Of a DNA stretch of 60,883 nucleotides, positions 10,059-19,024 are shown in pieces. Under the pieces are notes generated by a model, which worked only from the letters and a program-made list of their open reading frames with translations, was not told the origin of the DNA and made no database searches. The translations under genes and the position numbers were made by a program. Every line of letters begins with the position of its first letter. Positions within the stretch are counted from its first letter, which is position 1. The DNA is from Glaciecola sp. (GTDB lineage Bacteria > Pseudomonadota > Gammaproteobacteria > Enterobacterales > Alteromonadaceae), in NCBI GenBank assembly GCA_029251505.1, contig JAQXDG010000009.1:1-60883 (forward strand). The letters run 5' to 3'.

Positions 10059-10080
10059 CATTTATCATACTTGATAAATG
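10059..10080. repeat. 9-bp inverted repeat next to the Zur box
   Basis: CATTTATCA (10059-10067) and TGATAAATG (10072-10080) form a perfect 9-bp inverted repeat around a 4-base centre. No T run follows on the plus strand, but an A run precedes it. It could be an operator, or a terminator for leftward RNA; neither is supported by a gene on that side. Confidence 0.5.
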
Positions 10081-10082
10081 TT

Positions 10083-10099
10083 ATGTGATAATATAACAT
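10083..10099 (+). promoter_or_regulatory. Zur box in front of the ZnuD-like receptor
   Basis: ATGTGATAATATAACAT matches the gammaproteobacterial Zur palindrome ATGTTATANTATAACAT at every defined position but one. It ends 33 bp before the chosen receptor start, where repressor binding would block transcription under zinc sufficiency. Confidence 0.75.
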
Positions 10100-10132
10100 C
10101 TCCTAAAATCGTCACTTAAGGAAATGTTATTC

Positions 10133-12526
10133 ATGTCTTCTCGTCTTATTAAATTACTCGCATCTGGCCTAGTATTCGCGCCGGTTACTGTTTTAGCTAA
10201 TGATATTTCAGGTGTGATTGTTGATGCTCAAAATCTACCCATCTCGAATGCCACTGTAGAAATTGTTAATACCCAAACAAGTGTTACCTCCAATGCTGCT
10301 GGTCAGTTTACGTTGACTGATTTGTCCACAGGGGCACTTGAATTACACATTACTGCGCCTGATTTTGTACATAAAAACTTGGATTTTGATTTAAATGGTG
10401 ATGTGACCAATGTCAGTGTGCAATTAATGCCGAGTAGCTTAGAAGTCATTGATGTGTTTGCTTCACCTTTTCATGCCTCTGTGATTGAATCGTCTTTACC
10501 TGTTACTGTTTTAGCTGGTGATGCGTTACGTTTAGCACAAACCTCTACACTCGGTGAAACTCTCAATAATCAAGTCGGAGTACATTCGACTTTCTTTGGT
10601 GGTGTGGCGAGCAGCCCAATTATTCGTGGTTTAGATGGACCCCGTGTCATGATCACGCAAAATGGCCTAGACGCGTCAGATGTATCACGAGTAGGCGCTG
10701 ATCATATTGTTGCAGCTGAAAGTGCGACGGCTCAACAAATCGAAGTATTGCGCGGGCCTGCTACGTTATTTTATGGTAGCGGTGCGATTGGTGGTGTCGT
10801 TAACGTCGTTGATGAGCGTATTCCTCAAAACAACGAGACGAAAGCACGCGTATTAGTGTCTAATAGCTCGGTTAACTCTGGCAAAAATGTCTCAGGTGCC
10901 GGTCAGCTTGGTTTAGGTAATGTTGTGCTATATGCCGATGGTGTATGGCGCGATGCGGATGCATATAAAGCTCAAAACGTTATCGAAGAAACTCAATATG
11001 AAGGCACTGGATTTACATTAGGGGCGAGTTATTTATTAGATAACGGTTTTGTCGGCTTGTCATATGAAAATAGCGATCGCCAGTACGGTATCCCAGGGCA
11101 TGCTCATGCAGATGACCATGCAGATGACCATGCTAATGAGCACGTTGCAGAAGAAGGTTCTGTTTATAGTGATATGCAGCAAGATAGGTTGCAATTCCTC
11201 AGTGATCTGTATTTCGATGATCAATTTTTTAGTAAAATATCGACCAAATTAGCTTACACCGATTACACCCATGCTGAAATCGAAGACGGCATGGTGGGTA
11301 CGCGTTTTAACAACAAAACGACAGAAGCAAAAATAACCCTACTGCATCAACCTACATCTGGTTGGAAAGGCGGTATTAGTTTGCATAGCAAAAATTCTAA
11401 TTTTGATGCGATTGGTGCAGAAGCATTTACGCCGGCATCATCTACTAAGATGCTTGGTTTAGCGTTGATGGAAGAAAAACATGTTGGTGACGTGTTAATT
11501 CAATTTGGTGCTCGTGTTGAACGCGTCACTGTTACGTCTGATCATATTGAATTCGATCCTGAGATCTTTGCCGAAGGGCATCATGACGAGATTGTGGGTG
11601 AAGAGATTGCAGGTGCAGAAGACGATCATGCAGATCATTTACAAGAATTTGATTTTGACCAGACGTTTACTCCTACCAGTATTTCTGTTGGTGCAGTATG
11701 GGAATTTACCGAAGGCTATAATCTTGGGGTGTCTGTAGCACGAGCTCAGCGCGCACCAAGTTCAGCGGAGTTGTTGGCCAATGGCTTGCACATTGGTACC
11801 GGTAACTATGAAATTGGTGCCGTGTATGCATTACATGAGCATAATGGTGAAACTGAACTGGAATTGCGTGAAACGGACGCACAGTTAGAAACCTCTAATA
11901 ATATAGACTTTACTTTCCGTAAATTCTCTGGCGATTTAGGCTTGGTATTAAATGTGTTTTACAATCGCGTTGACAATTACTACTTTGAAAATGATTTAGG
12001 TATTAGCATCGAAGCTGGGCATGAAGATCATGCTGATGAACCCATTGCAGATGAAGCGCATGCGGATGAAGAATTAGCACCGGTGTTTTTATTCACTCCT
12101 GAAGATGTTGATTTATATGGGATTGAAGCACAAGTCAATTATGCGCTGAATAGTCAGTGGCAGCTAGCTGCACAAGGTGATTGGATCCGTGGTCGTTTAC
12201 AAGACGGAGGCAATCTAGCGCGAATTCCACCTAAGCGTGTGAGTTCTACGATTACTTATTCTGGTAGTAACTGGGATGCAAGTGTCGCGGTCAAACGTGT
12301 ATTTAACCAAAATCAAATCAGTTCTTTTGAGACTCAAACTCCAGGTTACACCATGCTAGATCTAAACAGTAATTTGTATTTGTCACAAGGAAAATGGGAT
12401 TGGGTTGCGTATCTGAAAATTGAAAATATGACTGATGAACTTGCTTATGTTCACCAGTCATTTCTAAGGGATGTGACCCCTTTACCTGGGCGTAACGTGG
12501 TACTAGGATTAAGAGGAGAGTTTTAA
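10133..12526 (+). CDS. znuD: ZnuD-like TonB-dependent zinc receptor
   Basis: Outer-membrane TonB-dependent receptor, probably for zinc. Parts in order are a signal peptide ending at VLA (about residue 22), a carboxypeptidase-regulatory-like domain (to about 100), the plug (SSPIIRGLDGPRVMI, then IEVLRGPATLFYGSGAIGG) and a beta-barrel ending in GLRGEF with terminal Phe. Three His/Asp/Glu-rich loops (encoded at 11092-11152, 11571-11650 and 12014-12080) resemble the zinc-binding loops of ZnuD. ATG at 10133 is preferred over ATG at 10124, because AAGGA (10118-10122) is ten bases before the former and only one before the latter. A Zur box upstream supports zinc as cargo. Length, about 797 aa, fits the family. 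The specificity is inferred from the loops and the box. Confidence 0.85.
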   Translation: MSSRLIKLLASGLVFAPVTVLANDISGVIVDAQNLPISNATVEIVNTQTSVTSNAAGQFTLTDLSTGALELHITAPDFVHKNLDFDLNGDVTNVSVQLMPSSLEVIDVFASPFHASVIESSLPVTVLAGDALRLAQTSTLGETLNNQVGVHSTFFGGVASSPIIRGLDGPRVMITQNGLDASDVSRVGADHIVAAESATAQQIEVLRGPATLFYGSGAIGGVVNVVDERIPQNNETKARVLVSNSSVNSGKNVSGAGQLGLGNVVLYADGVWRDADAYKAQNVIEETQYEGTGFTLGASYLLDNGFVGLSYENSDRQYGIPGHAHADDHADDHANEHVAEEGSVYSDMQQDRLQFLSDLYFDDQFFSKISTKLAYTDYTHAEIEDGMVGTRFNNKTTEAKITLLHQPTSGWKGGISLHSKNSNFDAIGAEAFTPASSTKMLGLALMEEKHVGDVLIQFGARVERVTVTSDHIEFDPEIFAEGHHDEIVGEEIAGAEDDHADHLQEFDFDQTFTPTSISVGAVWEFTEGYNLGVSVARAQRAPSSAELLANGLHIGTGNYEIGAVYALHEHNGETELELRETDAQLETSNNIDFTFRKFSGDLGLVLNVFYNRVDNYYFENDLGISIEAGHEDHADEPIADEAHADEELAPVFLFTPEDVDLYGIEAQVNYALNSQWQLAAQGDWIRGRLQDGGNLARIPPKRVSSTITYSGSNWDASVAVKRVFNQNQISSFETQTPGYTMLDLNSNLYLSQGKWDWVAYLKIENMTDELAYVHQSFLRDVTPLPGRNVVLGLRGEF

Positions 12527-12533
12527 CTCTCCT
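12514..12533. terminator. Hairpin at the receptor stop codon (weak terminator)
   Basis: AGGAGAGTT and AACTCTCCT are 9-bp arms spanning the receptor stop codon, between two convergent genes. The T content after it is poor, so termination is uncertain. Confidence 0.4.
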
Positions 12534-12541
12534 TAGCTTTG

Positions 12542-13168
12542 TTATATTGCGTTTTGACAGGTTGTTGTATAAGCATTTAACCAGCTGATGTGAAACGGGT
12601 TAAGCTTTATAGCAATCCTGTCTTGATCTGAGCTAACGGGCAGCATGATAGTAACACTGTAACTAGCTTGCCCAATCTGATTATTTTGTACATATTGCTG
12701 ACGATCAAGCATGACTTGATTCAAGATGCTGTGCCCAGTGGGTAAGTTAAATCGTGACAATCTATCAGGCTGTAATAAATGCTCTTGTGATGACATCATA
12801 TCATTCGCGCCTTGATGGGCGATGCTGCGAAAGCTCTCATCATTAATTGCATATTCTAATTGAATGATACCAAAATTTGGCTCCATAAAATTAGCTTGAT
12901 ACTTAAGATTTTGCTTTGCATTAATGAGGAGCCCCATTGGGAATGTTTTGCTGATATCTGCAGTACAATCAAAAGTTACCTGTAAATCTAACCCATCTAC
13001 GCGAGTGCTGTAGTTCGAGCCTGTATTGTTGGTGATGTTGCTGAGCACGGTTCCTGTGTTGTCAAACAATTGTTGGAATGTTGGAACTTGCCCAGCAGAA
13101 AATGGTGAAGTATTTGCCATAGTGTCAACACTAAGTAGAAGTAGTGTCAAAGCGCATAGGTTTTTCAT
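12542..13168 (-). CDS. Secreted/periplasmic protein of unknown function
   Basis: I do not recognise this 208-aa protein. It has a clear signal peptide (MKNLCALTLLLLSVDTMA), then a soluble, beta-rich sequence with two cysteines in the mature part (one in VTFDCTADI, one near the C-terminus in TTTCQNAI) that could form a disulfide. There is no membrane segment after the signal and no known catalytic motif. It converges on the ZnuD-like receptor with only 15 bp between the stops. It lies on the same strand as, and 78 bp downstream of, the glutathione transferase gene. Confidence 0.7.
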   Translation of the reverse strand: MKNLCALTLLLLSVDTMANTSPFSAGQVPTFQQLFDNTGTVLSNITNNTGSNYSTRVDGLDLQVTFDCTADISKTFPMGLLINAKQNLKYQANFMEPNFGIIQLEYAINDESFRSIAHQGANDMMSSQEHLLQPDRLSRFNLPTGHSILNQVMLDRQQYVQNNQIGQASYSVTIMLPVSSDQDRIAIKLNPFHISWLNAYTTTCQNAI

Positions 13169-13246
13169 GTATTACTCTTGCAATCAAATTAAGTAGCCAC
13201 ATCTTAGCAATTGCAATTTTGAGTAGATATAAGAAAGATTCTTAGA

Positions 13247-13825
13247 TTAGGTTGGAATGCTAGTCGATTTGACGTCCTTTCTCTGCGCGGCTGTCATATA
13301 GAATGATTGGATCGCCTCTAAATGAGAAAAATCATGAAGCTTGCGTACTTTTACCCAATCCAAAGACGTATATAAACTGATACTTAGATAGTTCCAGTCC
13401 GTCGCAGAAATGTGTTTATCAGCCACAACATTTTCTAAGTACTTAAATGAACGCTCGATGCGCTCATGTTGCAAGTTGAAATACATTTTATCATCAGTGG
13501 TATCAAATCCCGATTTATCCAACAAAAATAATTGAATATAGGAGTCAGTGATACCATCAATGATTTTGAGTAAATTGAGCTGTGGTATGGATAAATACGG
13601 ACGCGCTAATTTTTCATGTAAGTATTGAGCAATCACCGTTGAATCACATAATACCAATCCATTATCTTCAAACATTGGAATTTTCATCGTCGGATTAAGT
13701 TTGCGTAATATAGCTCGACCCTCGACTGATGAGGTTGGAGCATCAATCATGTCATAGTTGACGTCCATTAATATTAAGCGTAAACGGCGCACATAAGGCG
13801 AGGTAAACGAACCGTATAATTTCAT
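13247..13825 (-). CDS. Glutathione S-transferase family protein
   Basis: Cytosolic GST-fold protein. The N-terminal thioredoxin-like domain is visible as MKLYGSFTSPYVRRLRLIL, with the glutathione-binding IPMFEDNGLVLCDSTVIAQYL segment at about 49-69. The helical C-terminal domain follows and total length is 192 aa, slightly short for a GST. The SPYVRR motif takes the place of the catalytic Ser/Cys region, so the reaction is unknown. It starts five bases after the stop of the large metalloprotease gene and may be co-transcribed with it. The functional link is unclear. Confidence 0.85.
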   Translation of the reverse strand: MKLYGSFTSPYVRRLRLILMDVNYDMIDAPTSSVEGRAILRKLNPTMKIPMFEDNGLVLCDSTVIAQYLHEKLARPYLSIPQLNLLKIIDGITDSYIQLFLLDKSGFDTTDDKMYFNLQHERIERSFKYLENVVADKHISATDWNYLSISLYTSLDWVKVRKLHDFSHLEAIQSFYMTAAQRKDVKSTSIPT

Positions 13826-13830
13826 ACTTA

Positions 13831-16800
13831 TTATCCTTGTTGTAAGCGTAAACCACGACGCGTGGCGATGATCAGCAGCGATAATAATGCAAAAAAGCTC
13901 ATGCTACCACCAGAACTTCCACCAGTAGAAGGAGTGGGTGTTGGTGTTGGCGTAGGGGCTGCGTTGACGGTAATAGTCAGGGTGCCAGTTGCAGTGTTAG
14001 TGCCATCGCTAAGAGTATAGGTAATGACTTCATTACCTGTAAAATTCGCCGCGCTAACATAGCGTACGTTGTTTCCTACCACGCTAACGGCACCTGAACC
14101 ATTGGTGACTGCTGAAGAGAGCGTCAATGTATCTCCTTCAGTGTCGGTATCATTGGCTAATACCAACACGTTAATGGTGCTTCCTGTTATGGTTGTTGCG
14201 GTGTCTGCTACCGCTGTAGGTGCTGTGTTTACCGGTGGTGCCGATACTGTGATAGTTAAGGTGCCGGAGACTGAATCAAGTCCATCAGTTACGTCATAAG
14301 TAAGTACTTCTGAGCCGACAAAATCGGCGGCACTGATGTATTGAACTTGGTTATTAACGACAGTAACAGTGCCTGAGCCAGACGTACTTACATCCGTTAA
14401 TGTCAATGTCTCACCATTGCCATCGGTGTCATTTGAGAGCACGTCAACTGTTATAGATTGCATCGTTTCGGCGTTAGCGGTATCCGCAGTAGTAAGTGGA
14501 GGAATATTAGGCATTAGCTCTTCTACTGTGATCGTTAAGGTTGTTGAAGCTTGTGCTGTACCATCACTGATCGTGTAGCTAATTGTTTCAATGCCGACAA
14601 AACCTGCTGCAGGTGTATAGTTAATTCCTGTTGGCACAATCGTCGCCGTTCCGCCTGCTGAAGCTTGCGTGCTGATAACAGTTAATGTATCACCGCTGTC
14701 AACATCCATATCGTTGGCTAAGACTGCTACCACATTATTGGATGAGTTTTGAGTCACAATTGCGATATCTTCTATAGCAATGGGGGCGTCGTTCACTGGG
14801 GTGACGGTGACACTAGCAATAAATACATTGCTGGTTTGTCCATTTAATGTTGCGACTACATTGACCGATAATGTGCCGATAAAATTAGTGGTAGGGGTAA
14901 TGGTATTATTAGCGATAGCGTAATTTTGACCGGATTGAACTGTGATGAGTTCAGGAGTTTCACTAAACGTAAAGTTATTGATTTGCAGTGTTAATGAAGT
15001 GTCTTCAGCTAAGGATAACGTGTTTTGCCCTGTGATAATGACTGCTGGTGGTGCTGTGATATTTGACGAAAAAACGCCTTCCGAAGGACTATAAAAAATA
15101 TTGTCGCTACATCTTACACGAATATTTTGAAAACGTTGCTCGCCATTGGTACCAGGTAAATTAACTAGTGCGTTGCCATTGTTCGGTATATTCGTTGCAA
15201 GAATAAACGGATAGGTTCCGCCACTATTATTTGATAATTCTATATCCACCGAAGTACAATTAATCGGTGCTTGATCAGTACCTGCGACATTCCAAGCTAC
15301 GGTAATTGGGTTGGTATCAAAAAAATCATTGCGAGTCGGTGCAGTTACCTCAAACACTGCGCCTGTATCGACAACATTAAATGTCACCTCATCCGAGGCG
15401 CTGCCACCTTGATTATCGCGAACGGTAAACTGAAAGTTTAAGTCTCGGTTGGTTGTCGGTAGTGCTTCACCATAACGGGTGAGGCGTTGTATAGCGTTGA
15501 TTTTTTTAGGTAAATATCTCTCAGGTCCATTGCTTGGGCTAAGAGAACGAAATAACGGACCATCACCACTATCAGTTTCATCTTCTAATCGGCTACTGGT
15601 TTCAGTGCCTAGATCATATTGTTCCCAAGAGTAAGTTAACGTATCACTGGCATTGGCATCGGTACCCACCCCCGATAAAATAAACGGAGTATTGGCAGGA
15701 ATGCTAAGGTCAGGACCCGCATTCGCTTGTGGATGGGTGTTTTGGGATGCGACTCGAATACCACAATTAGGGGTGTTTTGACGCGCAAATGCAATTTCGG
15801 CGGCCATCTCATTTAACGAATGTACGTGATAATAATCATCAACTTGTCCAGCAACATTTTGTTCACCACAGATACCGGCATAGGACATGATAGTCGTGCC
15901 TGAGCCGACTTCAAATGCGGCGTTTGCTTCTCGGTTACCCCCGTCACAACTTCCTGTTGTCCCATTAAACGTGTGATTGGCGCCAAACTGATGGCCGAGT
16001 TCATGGGCAACAAAGTCCACCCAAAAGGCATCGTTGGTGGGCGAGCCGCTACCCGTAATACCATCAGCTTTGTACCCATTCCAACATAATGCACCTAGTA
16101 CTGCAAGACCACCGCCATTGGTATTGACGATATGGCCAATATCATAATTGGCACTACCTATACGGTTATCTGTCACCGTTTGATTCAGGTCGCCATCTTG
16201 TGAATCATTGTTAAAAGGGTCGGTGGCTGCATTGGTAAAAATCAACTGATCGTTATCATCGACTAATTGCAATGTGACGCCCAGTTCGACTTCGAATATC
16301 TGATTGAGGCGATTAACCATAATCACGATTTCAGCCATTGCATCTGCAACTGTTCCGCCATGATATTGGGTATATTCTGCTGCTGCAGTCATGGCTAGTC
16401 GATAGGTGATATGGTCCTGTATAGTATTGGCAGGGCCTGTCTTATGCGCTCGAACAGTCGGTTCAAATACGCGATTCACGTCTAATTTTTTAGGCGGAAG
16501 TTTGGTAAAACGTTGTTGCGCCGCTTGTTGTGCCTCAGGTGTTACTTTATAGCTACGGTACTCGTTGTCAGTATCTTTGATTGGATCAATAAATATCCGC
16601 TCAATCTGATTATTAAGCGGGGCATCAAACATTGCACTGATGCCTTTTGGGGAAAAATTAAATCTACCGGTTAAACTAGGATTATTCGTACTGACACCAG
16701 TGAAAGCACGTATTTCTGGGAATTTAGTGGCTAATTTATCGGGCATTACCTGTGCGTCGGTTAAGCGAAATGTATGTAATATCCCGTCAGGACCCGGTAC

Positions 16801-17007
16801 TTGCACCTGAGAAAAATTCGCTTGTGATAACTGTTGCGTAAAACGTGTCTGGGCCAATGTAAAACGATGACTACTGATTGACTCTAAGGCCTTCTTCGCA
16901 GTTTGTGCTTGCCACAAGATTTGATTGTCCTCTTGTGCTTGTACAGTCATCACTGTCGTGCTAAGTAAGAACATGGCTAAGAGTGCTTTCACATTGAGTT
17001 GATTCAT
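13831..17007 (-). CDS. Secreted reprolysin-like zinc metalloprotease with Ig-like repeats and GlyGly-CTERM
   Basis: Large extracellular protease of 1058 aa. It has a signal peptide (residues 1-24, ending VQA), a propeptide region, and a metzincin catalytic domain with HELGHQFGANH at 335-345 (zinc ligands H335, H339, H345; catalytic E336). Beta-sandwich domains follow. Three tandem cadherin/Ig-like repeats of about 90 aa occupy roughly 735-1015, each ending in a variant of S(G/T)TLTITV. Then comes a Pro/Thr linker and a GlyGly-CTERM tail (GGSSGGSMSFFALLSLLI followed by RR). That tail is the rhombosortase sorting signal of type II secretion substrates in Vibrio, Shewanella and Alteromonas relatives. 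The target is not predictable; degradation of protein in algal detritus is a reasonable guess. Confidence 0.9.
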   Translation of the reverse strand: MNQLNVKALLAMFLLSTTVMTVQAQEDNQILWQAQTAKKALESISSHRFTLAQTRFTQQLSQANFSQVQVPGPDGILHTFRLTDAQVMPDKLATKFPEIRAFTGVSTNNPSLTGRFNFSPKGISAMFDAPLNNQIERIFIDPIKDTDNEYRSYKVTPEAQQAAQQRFTKLPPKKLDVNRVFEPTVRAHKTGPANTIQDHITYRLAMTAAAEYTQYHGGTVADAMAEIVIMVNRLNQIFEVELGVTLQLVDDNDQLIFTNAATDPFNNDSQDGDLNQTVTDNRIGSANYDIGHIVNTNGGGLAVLGALCWNGYKADGITGSGSPTNDAFWVDFVAHELGHQFGANHTFNGTTGSCDGGNREANAAFEVGSGTTIMSYAGICGEQNVAGQVDDYYHVHSLNEMAAEIAFARQNTPNCGIRVASQNTHPQANAGPDLSIPANTPFILSGVGTDANASDTLTYSWEQYDLGTETSSRLEDETDSGDGPLFRSLSPSNGPERYLPKKINAIQRLTRYGEALPTTNRDLNFQFTVRDNQGGSASDEVTFNVVDTGAVFEVTAPTRNDFFDTNPITVAWNVAGTDQAPINCTSVDIELSNNSGGTYPFILATNIPNNGNALVNLPGTNGEQRFQNIRVRCSDNIFYSPSEGVFSSNITAPPAVIITGQNTLSLAEDTSLTLQINNFTFSETPELITVQSGQNYAIANNTITPTTNFIGTLSVNVVATLNGQTSNVFIASVTVTPVNDAPIAIEDIAIVTQNSSNNVVAVLANDMDVDSGDTLTVISTQASAGGTATIVPTGINYTPAAGFVGIETISYTISDGTAQASTTLTITVEELMPNIPPLTTADTANAETMQSITVDVLSNDTDGNGETLTLTDVSTSGSGTVTVVNNQVQYISAADFVGSEVLTYDVTDGLDSVSGTLTITVSAPPVNTAPTAVADTATTITGSTINVLVLANDTDTEGDTLTLSSAVTNGSGAVSVVGNNVRYVSAANFTGNEVITYTLSDGTNTATGTLTITVNAAPTPTPTPTPSTGGSSGGSMSFFALLSLLIIATRRGLRLQQG

Positions 17008-17060
17008 TATTTACTCTTCTTTTTATAATTTATGTTATAGCTTAAGTAATAGCTTAAATA

Positions 17061-18266
17061 TTAGTTTAATGTCATATGAAGTGCTTGCTTATAGGCGGAT
17101 ATCGCCGGTACACAGGCTGTCAAAAATGTTGCGCTAATTGCACCCAATGCAATCCATAGCGTATGTATCGTAAAAATATTACCATCAATAAATATGCCAA
17201 AAGCTTCTGCGACCCAAGTATTCGTCACCTGCAAACTGACAAATAATAGTGTCAAACTGAGGAGCGTTGCGACGAGTGTGATCACCAAGGCTTCGGCTTG
17301 AATCAACCAAAAAATAACACTGGGCGGAGCACCAACACTGCGCAGTACGGCTAATTCTTGTGTACGTTCGCGCATGGAGGCTAGTAACATAGTCGCAAGG
17401 CCAATACATGTGGACAACACAATCAACCAAGCGATACCGAGTAACAATGTTTCTACAAATCCAACGAGTTGCCATAACTCATTCAGCACCACACCAGGGA
17501 TAATCGACATTAGTGGTTCAGCCTGATATTGATTGACCGCACGTTGCATCAATAAAGTCCCAATTTTAGACTGTAGCCCGATATAAATCGCTGAAATATT
17601 ATTTGATTGTGGGCTACTGGCAATACGCTTATCTTTATCATGAGCGAGCGTCAAGCCGGCTAACGTGACATGTACAGTTTGATCTATTGGTGTGCCAGTG
17701 GGCGCTAATATGCCTGCAACGGTAAAGCTTATATTGTCATGTTCATGAAAGCTGACATGTCCGACACCGTGATGTAAATGTAGGGTATCACCAATAGCAT
17801 AGTTATGATGGGCGGCAACTTCAGCCCCAATGACGGCATCGGTATCAAACGTAAACGGCTGACCGGCTCTGAATATTAGGGGTTGTTTTTGTCCATATTG
17901 AAAATAGGTAAATAAATCAGCTGTCGTTCCCACAACAGGAAAACCATGATGAGAATCGCCTAGTGCGATAGGCACGGCCCATTTGACGTGTTTGTTTGCG
18001 GCTAATACATCGAAACTAGTCATGCTAATGGCATTAGCGGGTACGCCGATTTTAAATACAGAATAGAGTAATAAATTAATTGGGCCTGTGCGAGGTCCCA
18101 CAATTAAATCTGTACCAGATATGGTGCGCGTGAAACTCGCCTTGGCAGCATGACGAGTATGTTCTACTGCAAATAACAAGAATAAACTGATCGTAATTGC
18201 AAATAATGTTAATACGACTGATTTGCGTCGATAATGTAGGCTTTTGAGTGCTAATGTAAGGCGCAT
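17061..18266 (-). CDS. ABC transporter permease (FtsX/MacB type)
   Basis: Inner-membrane permease of the FtsX/MacB class: one N-terminal TM segment, a large periplasmic domain, and three TM segments at the C-terminus. The periplasmic part holds a His-rich stretch (HHGVGHVSFHEHD) followed by GILAPTGTPIDQTVHVTL. To my memory this is a hallmark of the permease encoded with zinc-starvation genes in Pseudomonas (PA4065 type) and related clusters. I use ATG at 18266 (MRLTLALKSL), because the longer frame to 18359 would overlap the ATPase gene by 92 bp; with this start the gap is one base. Cargo unknown; zinc-related function is an inference. Confidence 0.85.
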   Translation of the reverse strand: MRLTLALKSLHYRRKSVVLTLFAITISLFLLFAVEHTRHAAKASFTRTISGTDLIVGPRTGPINLLLYSVFKIGVPANAISMTSFDVLAANKHVKWAVPIALGDSHHGFPVVGTTADLFTYFQYGQKQPLIFRAGQPFTFDTDAVIGAEVAAHHNYAIGDTLHLHHGVGHVSFHEHDNISFTVAGILAPTGTPIDQTVHVTLAGLTLAHDKDKRIASSPQSNNISAIYIGLQSKIGTLLMQRAVNQYQAEPLMSIIPGVVLNELWQLVGFVETLLLGIAWLIVLSTCIGLATMLLASMRERTQELAVLRSVGAPPSVIFWLIQAEALVITLVATLLSLTLLFVSLQVTNTWVAEAFGIFIDGNIFTIHTLWIALGAISATFLTACVPAISAYKQALHMTLN

Positions 18267-18267
18267 A

Positions 18268-18951
18268 TTAACGAGCCTCGCTATGTGCAACACGATTGAT
18301 TTCGTTAAGTGCAATAGTGCGCGTAAAATAACTCGCAAGGCGTAAGTCGTGGCTGACAAATAATAACGTGGTGTGGTGTTTATCGCACATTGCTAATAAT
18401 GTTTGCATAAAACTATCTGTCGCCGATTCATCTAATGCTGATGTAGGTTCATCGACAATCAATATACTTGGCTTATGGATTAATGCTCGGGCAATCGCAA
18501 CGCGTTGTTGTTGGCCGATACTCAGAGTATTAGCGGGTTCATCGATTATATGTGCGGGTAATTGTAATTGTGCAAGAAGTTCAGGAATAGTGGCTAGTAA
18601 TGCCGTTTTATCGCACGAATGAAACTTCGTACTCAATGCGATATTTTCCCGTACACTTAAATAGCCAATCAAATTAAATTGTTGAAATACAATTCCCATG
18701 TTGTGTGCCCGAAACCGATCTAATTGACGTGCAGTAAGCTGTGCATAAGATTGCTCTAGCACGGTAATGTGGTCGTCTTTTTGCGCTAGCGTCAATGTGC
18801 CACTGATTAAATTCAGTAACGTGCTTTTACCACATCCAGAGGGACCGGCGATAAAGACTCGCTCACCATTGTCAATGACCAGTGAATCAATATCTATTAT
18901 GGGCGTAGTGGCGTAACTAAATGTGAGTTGCTTAAGTGCAATCGCGCTCAA
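18268..18951 (-). CDS. ABC transporter ATP-binding protein (LolD/MacB type)
   Basis: Cytoplasmic ATPase partner of the permease that follows one base later. Walker A is GPSGCGKST (about 35-43), the Q-loop is FQQFN, the ABC signature appears as LSIGQQQR, Walker B is ILIVDEPTS and the switch His is in LLFVSHD. The 227-aa length is normal for LolD/MacB-like ATPases. The start codon is TTG at 18951, supported by GGAG eight bases upstream. No substrate-binding protein or Zur box is visible directly upstream, so the zinc link rests on the permease and the neighbourhood. Confidence 0.92.
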   Translation of the reverse strand: MSAIALKQLTFSYATTPIIDIDSLVIDNGERVFIAGPSGCGKSTLLNLISGTLTLAQKDDHITVLEQSYAQLTARQLDRFRAHNMGIVFQQFNLIGYLSVRENIALSTKFHSCDKTALLATIPELLAQLQLPAHIIDEPANTLSIGQQQRVAIARALIHKPSILIVDEPTSALDESATDSFMQTLLAMCDKHHTTLLFVSHDLRLASYFTRTIALNEINRVAHSEAR

Positions 18952-19024
18952 TAGGATTACTCCATTCGCATTTTTATTATTCTTATATCGAATACGTTAA
19001 CTGATTTTAGTCGGATAATAAAGA

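Noticed and set aside
14069-14578. Open frames on the plus strand inside the metalloprotease repeat region.
   Set aside because: They are Thr/Ser/Val-rich antisense images of the Ig-like repeats, with no ribosome binding site or independent motif.
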